Below are positions 1-9,895 of a DNA stretch of 64,000 bases, piece by piece (positions within the stretch are counted from its first letter, which is position 1; every line of letters starts with the position of its first letter). The notes beneath the pieces were generated by a model that worked only from the letters and a program-made list of their open reading frames with translations, was not told the DNA's origin and searched no databases. The stretch spans positions 124,001 through 188,000 of the forward strand of contig NZ_VISR01000006.1 in assembly GCF_007827595.1 (NCBI RefSeq), given 5' to 3'. This DNA comes from Streptomyces sp. BK340. Its GTDB lineage: Bacteria > Actinomycetota > Actinomycetes > Streptomycetales > Streptomycetaceae. The position numbers and the translations under genes were made by a program.

Positions 1-5
1 TAGGA

Positions 6-43
6 CGGACGGGCCCGCCGGGCGGGGCGCGAGGGCCCGTCCG
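6..43. terminator. Stem-loop terminator at the left edge
   Basis: A perfect 11-bp inverted repeat (CGGACGGGCCC at 6-16, GGGCCCGTCCG at 33-43) with a 16-nt loop. It probably ends a gene lying left of the window. No T-run follows, which is common for Streptomyces terminators. Confidence 0.55.
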
Positions 44-127
44 GCGGTCACCCCACGTGCGGGGCCAACCAATTCGGGTGGAATTCCGGAGACGGACGCA
101 TGGGCCGCCGGATCCTGGGAACGCGAA

Positions 128-166
128 CGGTACCCCCACGGGAGTCCGGTCATCCGGTACCCCCAC
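128..166. repeat. Paired 12-bp direct repeat upstream of mdh
   Basis: CGGTACCCCCAC occurs at 128-139 and again at 155-166, 27 bp apart. The GGTACCCCC core resembles the dispersed GGGGTACC-type elements of Streptomyces intergenic DNA. The rest of 44-369 shows no convincing gene. Confidence 0.45.
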
Positions 167-295
167 AGCGGCCGCCCTCCTCCCTCTCCCGGACGGGCGG
201 CCGCCCCTTCCTGAATGACGAGTCCGACTTGTGGGCTGAGCCACACGGCCCCGGACGTCTCGCATGCCGGATGCGCGATAGCCTGACCGCTGGAT

Positions 296-313
296 TCTCT
301 TGACGCCAAGAGA
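296..313. promoter_or_regulatory. Inverted repeat in the mdh leader
   Basis: TCTCTTG (296-302) and CAAGAGA (307-313) form a perfect 7-bp inverted repeat with loop ACGC, 56 bp before the mdh start. It could be an operator or a leader hairpin. No matching regulator is identifiable here. Confidence 0.35.
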
Positions 314-336
314 TCGATCATCCGCCGGGGCAGTGA

Positions 337-1359
<1,023 letters not shown>

Positions 1360-1390
1360 GGCTGCCTCCGGCGGATTCGCCGCGAGCCTG

Positions 1391-1438
1391 TGCGGGCCCT
1401 GTTCCGGTTTCGTCCGGAGCGGGGCCCGCGCCCGTTTT
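1391..1438 (+). terminator. Terminator after mdh
   Basis: GCGGGCCC (1392-1399) pairs with GGGCCCGC (1422-1429), and an inner CCGG...CCGG pairing extends the stem. A short TTTT run follows at 1435-1438. It sits 32 bp after the mdh stop codon. Confidence 0.6.
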
Positions 1439-1486
1439 CGCCGTTACTGTCAAAAGCAGAACAGGGAAGGGTGATTCGGGGGGTTC

Positions 1487-2470
1487 GTGATGAGCGGCTG
1501 GAACGGATGGAACGGCCCGGAGGGTTACGGCGCGGAGGGTTCCGGTCCGGAGCACGGGCCCCGGGCCGAGCGGGGGCCCGGCGAGGAGAGAGGCCGGGCG
1601 GCCTGGACCGCCGACGAGCCGCCGGCCCCGCCGTGGGCTTCGGCCCAGACCCAGTCGGCCGCGCTCCCGCCGCCCTTTGCCCGGACGTCCGCGCAGACCG
1701 GCCCGGCCCAGGTGCCGCCGTTACCGCCGCAGCCCTGGACCGCCGCCCCCGCCCACCCCGGAGGCCCGGTCCCTTCGCCGCCGTACGCCCCCGCGCCTCG
1801 CCGTGTGCACGGCGGCCGGCTGGCCGCCCTGGTCGTCGCCATGGTGCTGGTCGGGGCCGGCTCCGGCTTCGGCGTCTGGTACCTCGGGCGGGACCGCGCC
1901 GGCAGCGGCACCCCGGCGGCCTCCGCTCCGGCCACCGGCGTCACCGTCTCCGCCTCGCCCTCCACGACGCCGCGGACACCGGCCTCGACGCCGCCGCCCG
2001 CATCGCGCCGGCTCCCCGCCGGCTACCGCCTCGTCCACGACCCCGTCGGCTACACCCTCGCAGTCCCCGAGGGCTGGACCCGGCGGCAGAAGCAGGGGGA
2101 GAAGGCGACCGTGGTGTTCTACGACTCCCCGTCCGACGGCCGCCAGTTGCAGATCTTCGAGCTGGCCGAGTCCACCGTCACCGAGTCCCTGGACCTCGCC
2201 GAGAACGACCCGGGCTACGGCTACTCCCACGAGCCCGGCTACCAGGCCCTCGCCCGCAGCTCCTCGGACACCTGGGCCGAGCTGTCGTACCGCTACGACG
2301 ACCCGGACAAGGGTGCCCGACGCGTCGTCGACCACCGCTTCCGCACGCCCGGCGGCACGTTGTACGCGATCCGCTCCAGCGGCCCGGAACACCTGCCCGA
2401 CGCCCGCGTGCGCGCTCCGCTCACGACCGCGCTGGCTTCGTTCTGCCCGGCGGGGGCATCTTGCGGGTAG
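1487..2470 (+). CDS. Proline-rich single-pass membrane protein, TTA-containing
   Basis: Function unknown. Residues 1-105 are rich in Gly, Pro and Ala and should be cytoplasmic and disordered. One membrane segment follows (about 108-130, LAALVVAMVLVGAGSGFGVWYL), then a Ser/Thr/Pro linker and an extracellular domain of about 150 aa starting near YRLVHDPVGYTLAVPEGW. That architecture is common for Streptomyces membrane sensors and for tails of serine/threonine kinases, but no kinase domain is present. GTG 1487 and ATG 1490 are adjacent possible starts; GGGGGG lies just upstream. TTA at 1721-1723 (in VPPLPPQ) makes translation depend on the bldA leucyl-tRNA. Confidence 0.8.
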   Translation: MMSGWNGWNGPEGYGAEGSGPEHGPRAERGPGEERGRAAWTADEPPAPPWASAQTQSAALPPPFARTSAQTGPAQVPPLPPQPWTAAPAHPGGPVPSPPYAPAPRRVHGGRLAALVVAMVLVGAGSGFGVWYLGRDRAGSGTPAASAPATGVTVSASPSTTPRTPASTPPPASRRLPAGYRLVHDPVGYTLAVPEGWTRRQKQGEKATVVFYDSPSDGRQLQIFELAESTVTESLDLAENDPGYGYSHEPGYQALARSSSDTWAELSYRYDDPDKGARRVVDHRFRTPGGTLYAIRSSGPEHLPDARVRAPLTTALASFCPAGASCG

Positions 2471-2501
2471 GGGGCGGCCCGGCATGCCGTCCCGCCGTCC
2501 C

Positions 2502-3947
2502 TCAGGAGCTGCGGGGCAGCGCCGGCTCCCGGTCCGGGGTGCTCTTCGGAGCAGGACCGGTGCCGGTGCCGGTGCCGTAGGCCGTGGTGACCAGGGCCGT
2601 TGCCGCCAGGACCACCACGGCCACCGTGCGCAGGGCCGGGCCCATGCCGTGGATGAGGTCGGGGTGGGCGGACAGGACGGTCCCGGTGACGGCGACGCCG
2701 AGGGCGGCGCCGGTCTCGCGGGCGGTGGTGCCGAGGCCCGAGCCGAGACCCGCCTGGTGGGCGGGGAGCGAGGTGACGACGCCGAGGGTCAGGGCGGGCA
2801 TGGACAGACCGGTGCCGGCCGCGACGACCAGCAGCCAGCCGCTGTACGCCCAGTAGGAGGTGTGCGCGTCGGCCGTGGAGACGCCGAGCAGGCCCAGGCC
2901 GATGAGGGTGAGGCCGGTGCCGATGAGCGCCCGGGGGTGGCCCGCCCAGCGGGCGGCCAGCCGCTGGGCGACCGCCATCCCGACGGGCAGCGGCAGGATC
3001 GCGACGCCGGTGAGGGCCGCTCCGAAGCCCTTCACGTCCTGCAGGTACTGCGAGTTGACGAAGAAGAGGGCGAACAGGCCGAAGAATCCGGTGGCCGTGC
3101 CGAGGGTGGCGGCGCGCAGGCGGGACGAGGAGAAGACCCGCGGGTCGAACAGCGGGGCCGCCGAGCGCAGGGCGTGCAGGGTGAACGCGGTGATCAGCGC
3201 GGCGCCCGCGGCGAAGGCGCCGAGGATGCGGGCGGACGTCCAGCCGTAGCTCGGCCCCTCGATGATGCCGAACAGGACCGCGACCAGTCCCGCGGTGAGC
3301 AGCAGGGTGCCATAGGGGCCTCCCCTGCTCGAACGAAGTTGAGCGCTTGGGGAAGGGGCGGGGTTGCTGCCGGTGGAGCGGGCGGTGCGCGGGGTGGTGA
3401 CGGCGACGGCGGCGGCGAGCACCGCGGCGAGCGGGACCATGACCGCGAACAGGGCACGCCAGGACAGGAACTGGCCGACCAGGCCGCCGCCCAGGTTGCC
3501 CGCCGCGCCGCCCAGGCCGAGCGACAGGGTCCAGGCGGCCATCGAGCGGGCCCGGTGCTCGGGCGCGGACAGCTGCATCAGGATCGACAGGGTGGCCGGG
3601 GTGATCAGGGCCGCACCGGCGCCGGACAGGCCCCGCCCCGCGATCAGCGCGGCCGGGCCGGCCGCCAGCGCGCTGGCGGCTGCGCCCGCCGCGAACAGGC
3701 CGAGCCCGGCGAGCAGTGCGCCCTTGCGGCCGTACCGGTCACCGAGCGCTCCGGCCGGGACGAGGAGCCCGGCGAAGACGATGACGTACGCGTCGACCGT
3801 CCACAGGATCTCGCTGTGCGAGGGGTGCAGGGCGGACGAACTCAGTTGCGGTATCAGGAGGTTGATGGCGGCGACCATGCTCTGCGCGACCAGGACGCAG
3901 GCGCACAGCGCCAGCAGGGCGGGGCGTTTCAGGGCGTGCGTGGGCAC
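2502..3947 (-). CDS. MFS drug exporter, DHA2 type
   Basis: Proton-driven efflux permease of the inner membrane with 481 aa and about 14 hydrophobic segments, as in the DHA2 drug/H+ antiporter family. MFS motif A is visible as GALGDRYGRKG near residue 66. The sequence between segments 6 and 7 (TGSNPAPSPSAQLRSSRGG) is encoded by a palindromic repeat-like insert at 3315-3357 and is probably a soluble loop. It is divergent from a LysR regulator whose predicted operator lies in the shared 101-bp intergenic region. The substrate cannot be told from sequence. Confidence 0.9.
   Translation of the reverse strand: MPTHALKRPALLALCACVLVAQSMVAAINLLIPQLSSSALHPSHSEILWTVDAYVIVFAGLLVPAGALGDRYGRKGALLAGLGLFAAGAAASALAAGPAALIAGRGLSGAGAALITPATLSILMQLSAPEHRARSMAAWTLSLGLGGAAGNLGGGLVGQFLSWRALFAVMVPLAAVLAAAVAVTTPRTARSTGSNPAPSPSAQLRSSRGGPYGTLLLTAGLVAVLFGIIEGPSYGWTSARILGAFAAGAALITAFTLHALRSAAPLFDPRVFSSSRLRAATLGTATGFFGLFALFFVNSQYLQDVKGFGAALTGVAILPLPVGMAVAQRLAARWAGHPRALIGTGLTLIGLGLLGVSTADAHTSYWAYSGWLLVVAAGTGLSMPALTLGVVTSLPAHQAGLGSGLGTTARETGAALGVAVTGTVLSAHPDLIHGMGPALRTVAVVVLAATALVTTAYGTGTGTGPAPKSTPDREPALPRSS
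3315..3357. repeat. Palindromic repeat element inside the MFS gene
   Basis: CCCC at 3322 and GGGG at 3349 flank an imperfect stem GCTCgAAC-gaa-GTTGAGC. The pattern (CGAACGAAGTTGAGCGCTTGGGG) resembles a dispersed palindromic element I recall from many Streptomyces intergenic regions. Here it is read in frame through the MFS loop. Confidence 0.5.
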
Positions 3948-4021
3948 GGCTCCTCCCGGGAGCTAGGTGGTTGGTGCGGGATGCCCTGCCACCGTAGGGT
4001 CGCTCCTGACCTGCTTTCCAG

Positions 4022-4034
4022 TGCAACCTTTGCA
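4022..4034. promoter_or_regulatory. LysR-type operator (T-N11-A)
   Basis: TGCAA-CCT-TTGCA is a perfect 5-bp dyad that fits the T-N11-A LTTR box. It lies 14 bp before the LysR ATG and in the divergent promoter region of the MFS exporter, the standard arrangement for an LTTR controlling itself and its neighbour. Confidence 0.6.
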
Positions 4035-4048
4035 AGGGATGCTTGCGC

Positions 4049-4966
4049 ATGACGCAATCCACGGACCTGGACCTGAACCTGCTCCTCGCGCTGGACGTGC
4101 TGCTGGAGGAGCAGAGCGTGCAGGGCGCCGCCCGCCGGCTGCACCTGTCCGAACCGGCGATGAGCCGCACCCTCGGCCGGATCCGCAAGGCCCTCGGCGA
4201 CCCGGTCCTCGTGCGGGCCGGGCGCCGGATGGTGCCGACACCGCACGCACTGGCCGTACGGGCCGAGGTGAGCGCCGTGGTGGAGCGGGCCCGTGCGCTG
4301 TTCCGGCGCGGCCGGGACTCCGACCTGCGCACGGTCACCCGCACCTTCACGATCATCGGCCACGACGCGATCGCCGCCTGCCACGGCGCCACCCTGTTCG
4401 CGCGTGCCGCCCAGGAGGCGCCCGGCATCCGCCTCCGTTTCCTGTCCGAGAGTCACGTGGACGCCCCGGTCCTGCGCCAGGGCACCGCCGATCTGGAGGT
4501 CGGCGTGATCGACGCGACCGCGCCCGAGGTCCATGTCGAGACGGTGTACGAGGAACGCATGCTGGGTGTCGTACGGGCCGGACACCCGCTGCTCACCGGC
4601 GAGTTGACGCCGGAGCGGTTCGCCACCGAGGCCGATCACCTGGGCGTCTCCCGGCGCGGCAGGCTGCACGGGCCGGTGGACGAGGCGCTGGCCGAACTCG
4701 GCCTGGAACGCCGGGTGGTGGGCACCGTCGGCACCTTCCCGTCCTCGCTCTTCGTGCTGCGCGAGACCGACCTGGTCGGGTTGGTCAGCTCCTGGGGGTG
4801 CCCGCCCGCCGCCGCCCTCGGCCTGGTCACCTTCGAGGTGCCGCTCGCCCTCCCGCCGCTCCCGGTGGGACTGGCCTGGCACCCCCGCCACGACGCCGAC
4901 CCGGCCCACGCCTGGCTGCGCGACTGCGTGAGGGAGCTGATGCGGCAGTCAGCCGGTGGCGACTAG
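4049..4966 (+). CDS. LysR-family transcriptional regulator
   Basis: DNA-binding regulator of 305 aa. The N-terminal winged helix-turn-helix covers residues 1-60 (DLNLLLALDVLLEEQSVQGAA, then the recognition helix LSEPAMSRTLGRIRKALGDP). The rest is a LysR substrate-binding domain of the NodD/YbeF-like type. ATG 4049 is preferred because AAGGGA lies 9 nt upstream; a TTG at 4043 is in frame. It probably controls the divergent MFS exporter through the T-N11-A dyad at 4022-4034. Its last 18 bp overlap the end of the convergent MarR-GNAT gene. Confidence 0.92.
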   Translation: MTQSTDLDLNLLLALDVLLEEQSVQGAARRLHLSEPAMSRTLGRIRKALGDPVLVRAGRRMVPTPHALAVRAEVSAVVERARALFRRGRDSDLRTVTRTFTIIGHDAIAACHGATLFARAAQEAPGIRLRFLSESHVDAPVLRQGTADLEVGVIDATAPEVHVETVYEERMLGVVRAGHPLLTGELTPERFATEADHLGVSRRGRLHGPVDEALAELGLERRVVGTVGTFPSSLFVLRETDLVGLVSSWGCPPAAALGLVTFEVPLALPPLPVGLAWHPRHDADPAHAWLRDCVRELMRQSAGGD

Positions 4967-5845
4967 CCGCTTCTCGAACCAGTGGCCGGCGTACACGTTG
5001 TCGTCGTAGCGCGGGATCTCGGTGTAGCCGCAGGCCCGGTACATCGCCTGTGCCTCGGTGAGCACGACATGGGTGTCCAGCCGTACGACGTCCAGGCCGC
5101 GCGCCCGTGCCTCCCGCTCCAGTCCGTCGAGCAGCCGCCGGGCCAGGCCCAGCCGCCGGGCCTCGGGGTGCACCCACACGTGCCGGATCTCGCCCACCCC
5201 CGGTTCCAGTCGCCTGAGCGCCCCGCAGCCCACCGGACGCTCCTCCTCGTACGCGACCAGGAAGGCTCCGGCGTCCCCCGTCACCTCCTCGGGGCGGACC
5301 AGGGCGGCGCTGTCGAAGCCCTCCGGGAAGCGGGCGTCGATGTCGGCCGCGTACGCCGTCAGGCAGCCCCGGGCCACGGCCGAGGCGCCGTCGACGGTCC
5401 GCACCGTGATCGCCGCCAGCCGCAGCAGGCGCTGCACGATCGCCATCGCGGCGGTCAGCTCGGCCCGCTGGTCCGGGGCGAGTCCGTCGAGGAGTCCGGC
5501 GGCGAGGGCGTCGGCGCGCCGGTTCTGCTCGCCGATCTCGGCGCGGCCGGCCGCCGTCGGCTCGATCATCCGCAGCCGGCTGTCGTGCGGGGCCGCCTCG
5601 ACCCGGACCATGCCCTGGCCCTCCAGCGCCTTCGCCATGCGGCTGAGGTAGCCGGCGTCCAGCCCGAGCCGGTTCCGCAGCTCGCGCAGGGAGGTGCCCT
5701 CCCCGACCTCGAACAGCAGCCGGGCCTCTCCGAGGGGGCGGTCCTGCCCCAGGTAGTGGTCGTCCAGGGCGCCGATGCGGCGCGTGAAGTAACGGTTGAA
5801 ACGGCGGAGGGCCGCGACCTGCTCCGCCGACACTGGCTCGGTCAT
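4949..5845 (-). CDS. MarR-GNAT fusion (regulator plus N-acetyltransferase)
   Basis: A two-domain protein of 298 aa. Residues 1-145 form a MarR winged helix (LRELRNRLGLDAGYLSRMAKALEGQG is the recognition region). Residues 155-298 form a GNAT acetyltransferase with the acetyl-CoA loop HPEARRLGLARRLL and the C-terminal YTEIPRYDDN. Such fusions are widespread in actinobacteria; the acetylated substrate is unknown. The start codon overlaps the stop of the secreted-protein gene (ATGA, 5845-5842), so translation is probably coupled. A 16-bp perfect palindrome just upstream of the ATG is a likely autoregulatory operator. Confidence 0.92.
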   Translation of the reverse strand: MTEPVSAEQVAALRRFNRYFTRRIGALDDHYLGQDRPLGEARLLFEVGEGTSLRELRNRLGLDAGYLSRMAKALEGQGMVRVEAAPHDSRLRMIEPTAAGRAEIGEQNRRADALAAGLLDGLAPDQRAELTAAMAIVQRLLRLAAITVRTVDGASAVARGCLTAYAADIDARFPEGFDSAALVRPEEVTGDAGAFLVAYEEERPVGCGALRRLEPGVGEIRHVWVHPEARRLGLARRLLDGLEREARARGLDVVRLDTHVVLTEAQAMYRACGYTEIPRYDDNVYAGHWFEKRLVATG

Positions 5846-6600
5846 TCTTTGACTTTAGTCAAAGGACTCAGTCGGGACACGTCCACCGACTCCTTCGCGG
5901 ACGGGGTGGCGGACGGCACGGGCTCGCCGTAGTCCGAGAACGTCATCGTCAGGTCGATGCCGTCGCCCTTCCGGGTGCCCTCGACCAGCACGTGCGGTGA
6001 GTCCGCCGTGACGTAGAGAGTGACCCGGCTGCCGCCCTCCGTGCCCTTCAGCGGGATCACCGGTATGCCCTCGACCGTGGTCCTGTCCCCGCGCGTCAGC
6101 GGCTTCCTGTGCGACGAGTCGGGTGTCAGCTTCCGCTGGAAGGCGTCCAGGTCGCAGAGGCCCGCCCACTCCTCGAGCGCGCTGTCGTGCGTGGTGCCGT
6201 GGATGTAGCGGTCCTTGAGGAGTTCGGCCGCCGCGGTGCCCTCGCCGCCCGGAAGCTCGGCCTTCCAGTACGTGCTGTCGCCCTTCAGCCACACCTCGTC
6301 GTCCCGTTCGACGATCTGGATGCTGCCGCCGTGCGCACCCATGCGCACGATGCCGACGCAGTTGCCGTCCCGGTCCAGGGACAGGTCCATCCACGCCACG
6401 TCCCCCTTCTTCGCGGCCGCCGCCCGGTCCGTCCACGTCATGTGGAGCGACCGGGTGTGGAGCAGGTGGTCCTGCGCCTCCCGGGCGAGCTCACGGGCGC
6501 TCGGACCGCCGGTGTCGTCCGCCGCGGCCGCCGTCACCAGGGCGGGGGAGAGGAACAGGGTCACGCTCGCCGCCGCACAGGCCAGCGGTCCTCCGGCCAT
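5842..6600 (-). CDS. Secreted protein, possibly LppX/LprG-like
   Basis: Predicted exported protein of 252 aa. A signal peptide spans about residues 1-28 (ACAAASVTLFLSPALVTAAAA) with no lipobox cysteine, so release rather than lipid anchoring is expected. The mature part has the pattern DHLLHTRSLHMTW...VERDDEVWLKGDSTYWK...LKDRYIHG, reminiscent of LolA-fold LppX/LprG proteins that carry lipids, though I cannot confirm the fold. The ATG at 6600 has GGAGG 7 nt upstream. It is the first gene of a two-gene unit with the MarR-GNAT fusion. Confidence 0.75.
   Translation of the reverse strand: MAGGPLACAAASVTLFLSPALVTAAAADDTGGPSARELAREAQDHLLHTRSLHMTWTDRAAAAKKGDVAWMDLSLDRDGNCVGIVRMGAHGGSIQIVERDDEVWLKGDSTYWKAELPGGEGTAAAELLKDRYIHGTTHDSALEEWAGLCDLDAFQRKLTPDSSHRKPLTRGDRTTVEGIPVIPLKGTEGGSRVTLYVTADSPHVLVEGTRKGDGIDLTMTFSDYGEPVPSATPSAKESVDVSRLSPLTKVKE
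5848..5863. promoter_or_regulatory. MarR-type palindromic operator
   Basis: TTTGACTTTAGTCAAA has two perfect 7-bp arms (TTTGACT/AGTCAAA) around a 2-bp centre, typical of MarR boxes. It starts 3 bp from the MarR-GNAT start codon and is also the final coding sequence of the upstream gene (residues TKVK), where AAA codons break the local codon habit. Confidence 0.65.
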
Positions 6601-6742
6601 CGCGGCACCTCCGTGATCACCCCAAGCCGCTCCGCTCAGCCTACTTTTGTCCGTTTTCGGCCGCATTTTCAGTGACGCGGCGCACTTTCGGTCGCCGATT
6701 GCGCATGCGATCGGAGGTGCGGGGCAGGTGGCCACGGTCCCC

Positions 6743-6764
6743 GACTGTGACACGACTGTGACAC
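6743..6764. repeat. Tandem 11-bp direct repeat before the betaine operon
   Basis: GACTGTGACAC is repeated perfectly head to tail (6743-6753 and 6754-6764), about 37 bp before the aldehyde dehydrogenase start. The one-helical-turn period suggests a regulator binding one face of the DNA, or -35 region repeats. Confidence 0.55.
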
Positions 6765-6800
6765 AGGGGGACTGAACAGGAACGGAAGGCAATACCGATC

Positions 6801-8321
6801 ATGGCGGACAGAACGGAACGACAGGTCCCGGCGACCATCCACGCGGGCGGCGAGTGGCTGGAAGCCGTCTCCGGAGCGACGCGCGAGATCCTCGACCCCG
6901 CGGACGCCCGGCCGTTCGCCGTGGTCGCGGAGGGCGACGAGAAGGACGCGGAGCGCGCGGTGGCGGCCGCCCGGCAGGCGTTCGACCACGGCCCCTGGCC
7001 GCACGCTCCCGTCGGCGAGCGCGCCGCCCTGCTGCGCCGCGTCGCCGACCTCCTCGTGCGCGACCGCGAGGAACTCGGCCTGCTGGAGAGCAGGGACGCG
7101 GGCAAGACCGCCGAAGAGGGCCGCATCGACATCGACTGTGTCGCCGACGCCTTCCGTTACTTCGCGGACCTGGTCGCCGGCGAGGCCCCCGGCCGGGTCG
7201 TCGACGCGGGCTCCCCCGACATCCACAGCGTCGTCGTGCACGAGCCCGTCGGTGTGTGCGCGCTCATCACCCCCTGGAACTACCCGCTGCTCCAGGCCAG
7301 TTGGAAGATCGCCCCGGCGCTCGCCGCCGGCAACACCTTCGTGATCAAGCCCAGCGAGATCACCCCGATGACGACCGTCGCGCTGATCGACCTGCTGACC
7401 GAGGCCGGTCTGCCCGCCGGAGTCGCCAACCTGGTCACCGGACCCGGCCACACCGTCGGCGCCCGTCTCGCCGAGCACCCCGACGTCGACCTGGTCTCCT
7501 TCACCGGCGGCCTGGTCAGCGGCACCAAGGTCGCCCAGGCGGCCGCCCCGACCGTCAAGAAGGTCGCCCTCGAACTCGGCGGCAAGAACCCCAACGTGGT
7601 CTTCGCCGACGCCTGCGCCACCGACGAAGGCTTCGACACCGCCGTCGACCAGGCCCTCAACGCCGCCTTCATCCACAGCGGCCAGGTCTGCTCGGCCGGT
7701 GCCCGGCTGATCGTCGAGGAGAGCGTGCGTGAGCGCTTCGTCGCCGAACTCGCCCGGCGGGCCGCCCTGATCCGTCTCGGCCGGGGCACTGCCGAGGGCG
7801 CCGAGTGCGGACCGCTGGTCTCCGAGCAGCAGCGCGCCAAGGTCGAGGCCTACGTGCAGTCGGCACTTCAGGAGGGCGCGGTGCTGCGCTCGGGCGGCAG
7901 GCGTCCCGAACCGTCCGCCGATCGGCCCGCCACCGGCTACTTCTACGAGCCGACGGTCCTCGACCGGTGCCACCGGGAGATGAAGGTCGTGCGCGAGGAG
8001 GTCTTCGGCCCGGTCCTCACCGTCGAGACCTTCCGCACCGAGGACGAGGCGGTCGCCCTCGCCAACGACACCGAGTACGGCCTCGCGGGCGCCGTCTGGA
8101 CCGCCGACGCCGGACGCGCCCGCCGCGTCGCAGGCCGGCTGCGTCACGGCACCGTCTGGATCAACGACTTCCACCCCTACCTCCCGCAGGCGGAGTGGGG
8201 CGGCTTCGGAAAGAGCGGCGTCGGCCGCGAGCTGGGCCCCGCCGGGCTCGCCGAGTACCGCGAGACCAAGCACGTCTACCAGAACCTCGCGCCGAAGCCG
8301 GTGCGCTGGTTCGCCGGCTGA
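6801..8321 (+). CDS. betB: Betaine aldehyde dehydrogenase
   Basis: Oxidises betaine aldehyde to glycine betaine with NAD(P)+, the second step from choline to this osmoprotectant. It has 506 aa with the aldehyde dehydrogenase signatures: active-site glutamate in LELGGKNP (about residue 256), catalytic cysteine in HSGQVCSAG (about residue 295), and PWNYPLLQ for the coenzyme. The ATG at 6801 is preceded by GGAACGGAAGG. It begins a five-gene operon with choline dehydrogenase and an ABC importer, which supports the substrate assignment. A divergent promoter region with tandem repeats lies upstream. Confidence 0.93.
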   Translation: MADRTERQVPATIHAGGEWLEAVSGATREILDPADARPFAVVAEGDEKDAERAVAAARQAFDHGPWPHAPVGERAALLRRVADLLVRDREELGLLESRDAGKTAEEGRIDIDCVADAFRYFADLVAGEAPGRVVDAGSPDIHSVVVHEPVGVCALITPWNYPLLQASWKIAPALAAGNTFVIKPSEITPMTTVALIDLLTEAGLPAGVANLVTGPGHTVGARLAEHPDVDLVSFTGGLVSGTKVAQAAAPTVKKVALELGGKNPNVVFADACATDEGFDTAVDQALNAAFIHSGQVCSAGARLIVEESVRERFVAELARRAALIRLGRGTAEGAECGPLVSEQQRAKVEAYVQSALQEGAVLRSGGRRPEPSADRPATGYFYEPTVLDRCHREMKVVREEVFGPVLTVETFRTEDEAVALANDTEYGLAGAVWTADAGRARRVAGRLRHGTVWINDFHPYLPQAEWGGFGKSGVGRELGPAGLAEYRETKHVYQNLAPKPVRWFAG

Positions 8322-8365
8322 TCCCCCGACTGCCTTACACAGCAAGTCTTCTGGAGTAACACCCC

Positions 8366-9895
8366 ATGTCCCACACCCCTCACCTCTACGACTACGTCGT
8401 CATCGGCGGCGGCACCGCGGGCTCGGTCATCGCCTCCCGCCTCACCGAGAACCCCGACGTCACCGTCGCCGTCATCGAGGGCGGCCCCAGCGACGTCGGC
8501 CGCGACGACGTGCTGACCCTGCGCCGCTGGATGGGCCTGCTCGGCGGCGACCTCGACTACGACTACCCGATCACCGAACAGCCCCGCGGCAACTCCCACA
8601 TCCGGCACAGCCGGGCCCGCGTCCTCGGCGGCTGCTCCTCCCACAACACCCTGATCTCCTTCAAGCCGCTCCCGTCCGACTGGGACGAGTGGGAGGCGGC
8701 CGGCGCCAAGGGCTGGGGCGCAGTCCCCATGGAGGCCTACTACGCCCGCCTCCTCAACAACATCGTCACCGTGGACGAGAAGGACCGGAACGCCATCGCC
8801 CGCGACTTCGTGGACGCCGCCCGGGCGGCGCTCGACGTGCCCCTCGTCGAGGGCTTCAACAAGAAGCCGTTCACCGAGGGCGCCGGCTTCTTCGACCTCG
8901 CCTACCACCCCGAGGACAACAAGCGCTCCTCCGCCTCGGTGGCGTACCTGCACCCGGTGCTGGACGAGCGCCCCAACCTCCGTATCTTCCTGGAGACCTG
9001 GGCGCACAAGCTGGAGCTGAACGGCACCCGCGCCGAGGGCGTCCACGTGCGCACCGAGGACGGCCAGGAGCTGCTGATCCGGGCCCGGCACGAGGTCCTG
9101 CTGTGCGCGGGCGCCGTCGACTCGCCCCGCCTGCTGATGCACTCGGGCATCGGCCCCCGCGAGGACCTGGAGGCGCTCGGCATCCCCGTCGTGCTCGACC
9201 TGCCGGGCGTCGGCGAGAACCTGCTCGACCACCCCGAGTCGGTCATCGTCTGGGAGACCCACGGACCGATCCCGGAGAACTCCGCGATGGACTCCGACGC
9301 GGGGCTGTTCGTGCGCCGGGACCCCGCACACACGGGCCCGGACCTGATGTTCCACTTCTACCAGGTCCCGTTCACGGACAACCCGGAACGCCTCGGCTAC
9401 GAGCGCCCGCAGTACGGCGTCTCGATGACCCCCAACATCCCCAAGCCGAAGAGCCGCGGCCGCCTGTACCTGACCAGCGCCGACCCGTCCGTGAAGCCGG
9501 CCCTGGACTTCCGGTACTTCACCGACGAGGACGACTACGACGCCCGGACCCTGGTCGACGGCATCCGCATCGCCCGCGAGATCGCCAAGGCCGAGCCGCT
9601 CGCCGGCTGGCTCAAGCGCGAGGTCTGCCCGGGCCCGGAGATCGTGGACGACGCCGGGCTGAGCGAGTACGCCCGCAAGGCCGCCCACACCGTGTACCAC
9701 CCCGCCGGCACCTGCAGGATGGGCGCCGTCGACGACGAACTCGCCGTGGTGGACCCCGAGCTGCGGATCCGCGGCCTCGACGGCATCCGCATAGCCGACG
9801 CCTCCGTCTTCCCGACCATGACCGCCGTCAACCCGATGATCGGGGTGCTCATGGTCGGGGAGAGGGCCGTCGACCTGATCGGAGGTGGTGCGTGA
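8366..9895 (+). CDS. betA: Choline dehydrogenase, GMC family
   Basis: FAD-dependent oxidoreductase that should convert choline to betaine aldehyde. It has 509 aa with the dinucleotide fold [20 protein letters not shown] at the N terminus, GMC signature [10 protein letters not shown] near residue 90, signature 2 [17 protein letters not shown], and the C-terminal active-site histidines around HPAGTCRMG and NPMIGV. It is 45 bp downstream of the aldehyde dehydrogenase and its stop overlaps the ATPase start (TGATG). Operon context decides choline over other alcohols. Confidence 0.92.
   Translation: MSHTPHLYDYVVIGGGTAGSVIASRLTENPDVTVAVIEGGPSDVGRDDVLTLRRWMGLLGGDLDYDYPITEQPRGNSHIRHSRARVLGGCSSHNTLISFKPLPSDWDEWEAAGAKGWGAVPMEAYYARLLNNIVTVDEKDRNAIARDFVDAARAALDVPLVEGFNKKPFTEGAGFFDLAYHPEDNKRSSASVAYLHPVLDERPNLRIFLETWAHKLELNGTRAEGVHVRTEDGQELLIRARHEVLLCAGAVDSPRLLMHSGIGPREDLEALGIPVVLDLPGVGENLLDHPESVIVWETHGPIPENSAMDSDAGLFVRRDPAHTGPDLMFHFYQVPFTDNPERLGYERPQYGVSMTPNIPKPKSRGRLYLTSADPSVKPALDFRYFTDEDDYDARTLVDGIRIAREIAKAEPLAGWLKREVCPGPEIVDDAGLSEYARKAAHTVYHPAGTCRMGAVDDELAVVDPELRIRGLDGIRIADASVFPTMTAVNPMIGVLMVGERAVDLIGGGA

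Noticed and set aside
100..303. 67-codon frame upstream of mdh
   Set aside because: Low-complexity Arg/Pro composition, no ribosome-binding site, and it contains the direct repeats that look intergenic.
1390..4052. Long Arg/Pro-rich open frames on both strands over real genes
   Set aside because: They follow from high third-position GC, which removes stops in shadow frames. They have no domains or ribosome-binding sites, and overlap clear genes.
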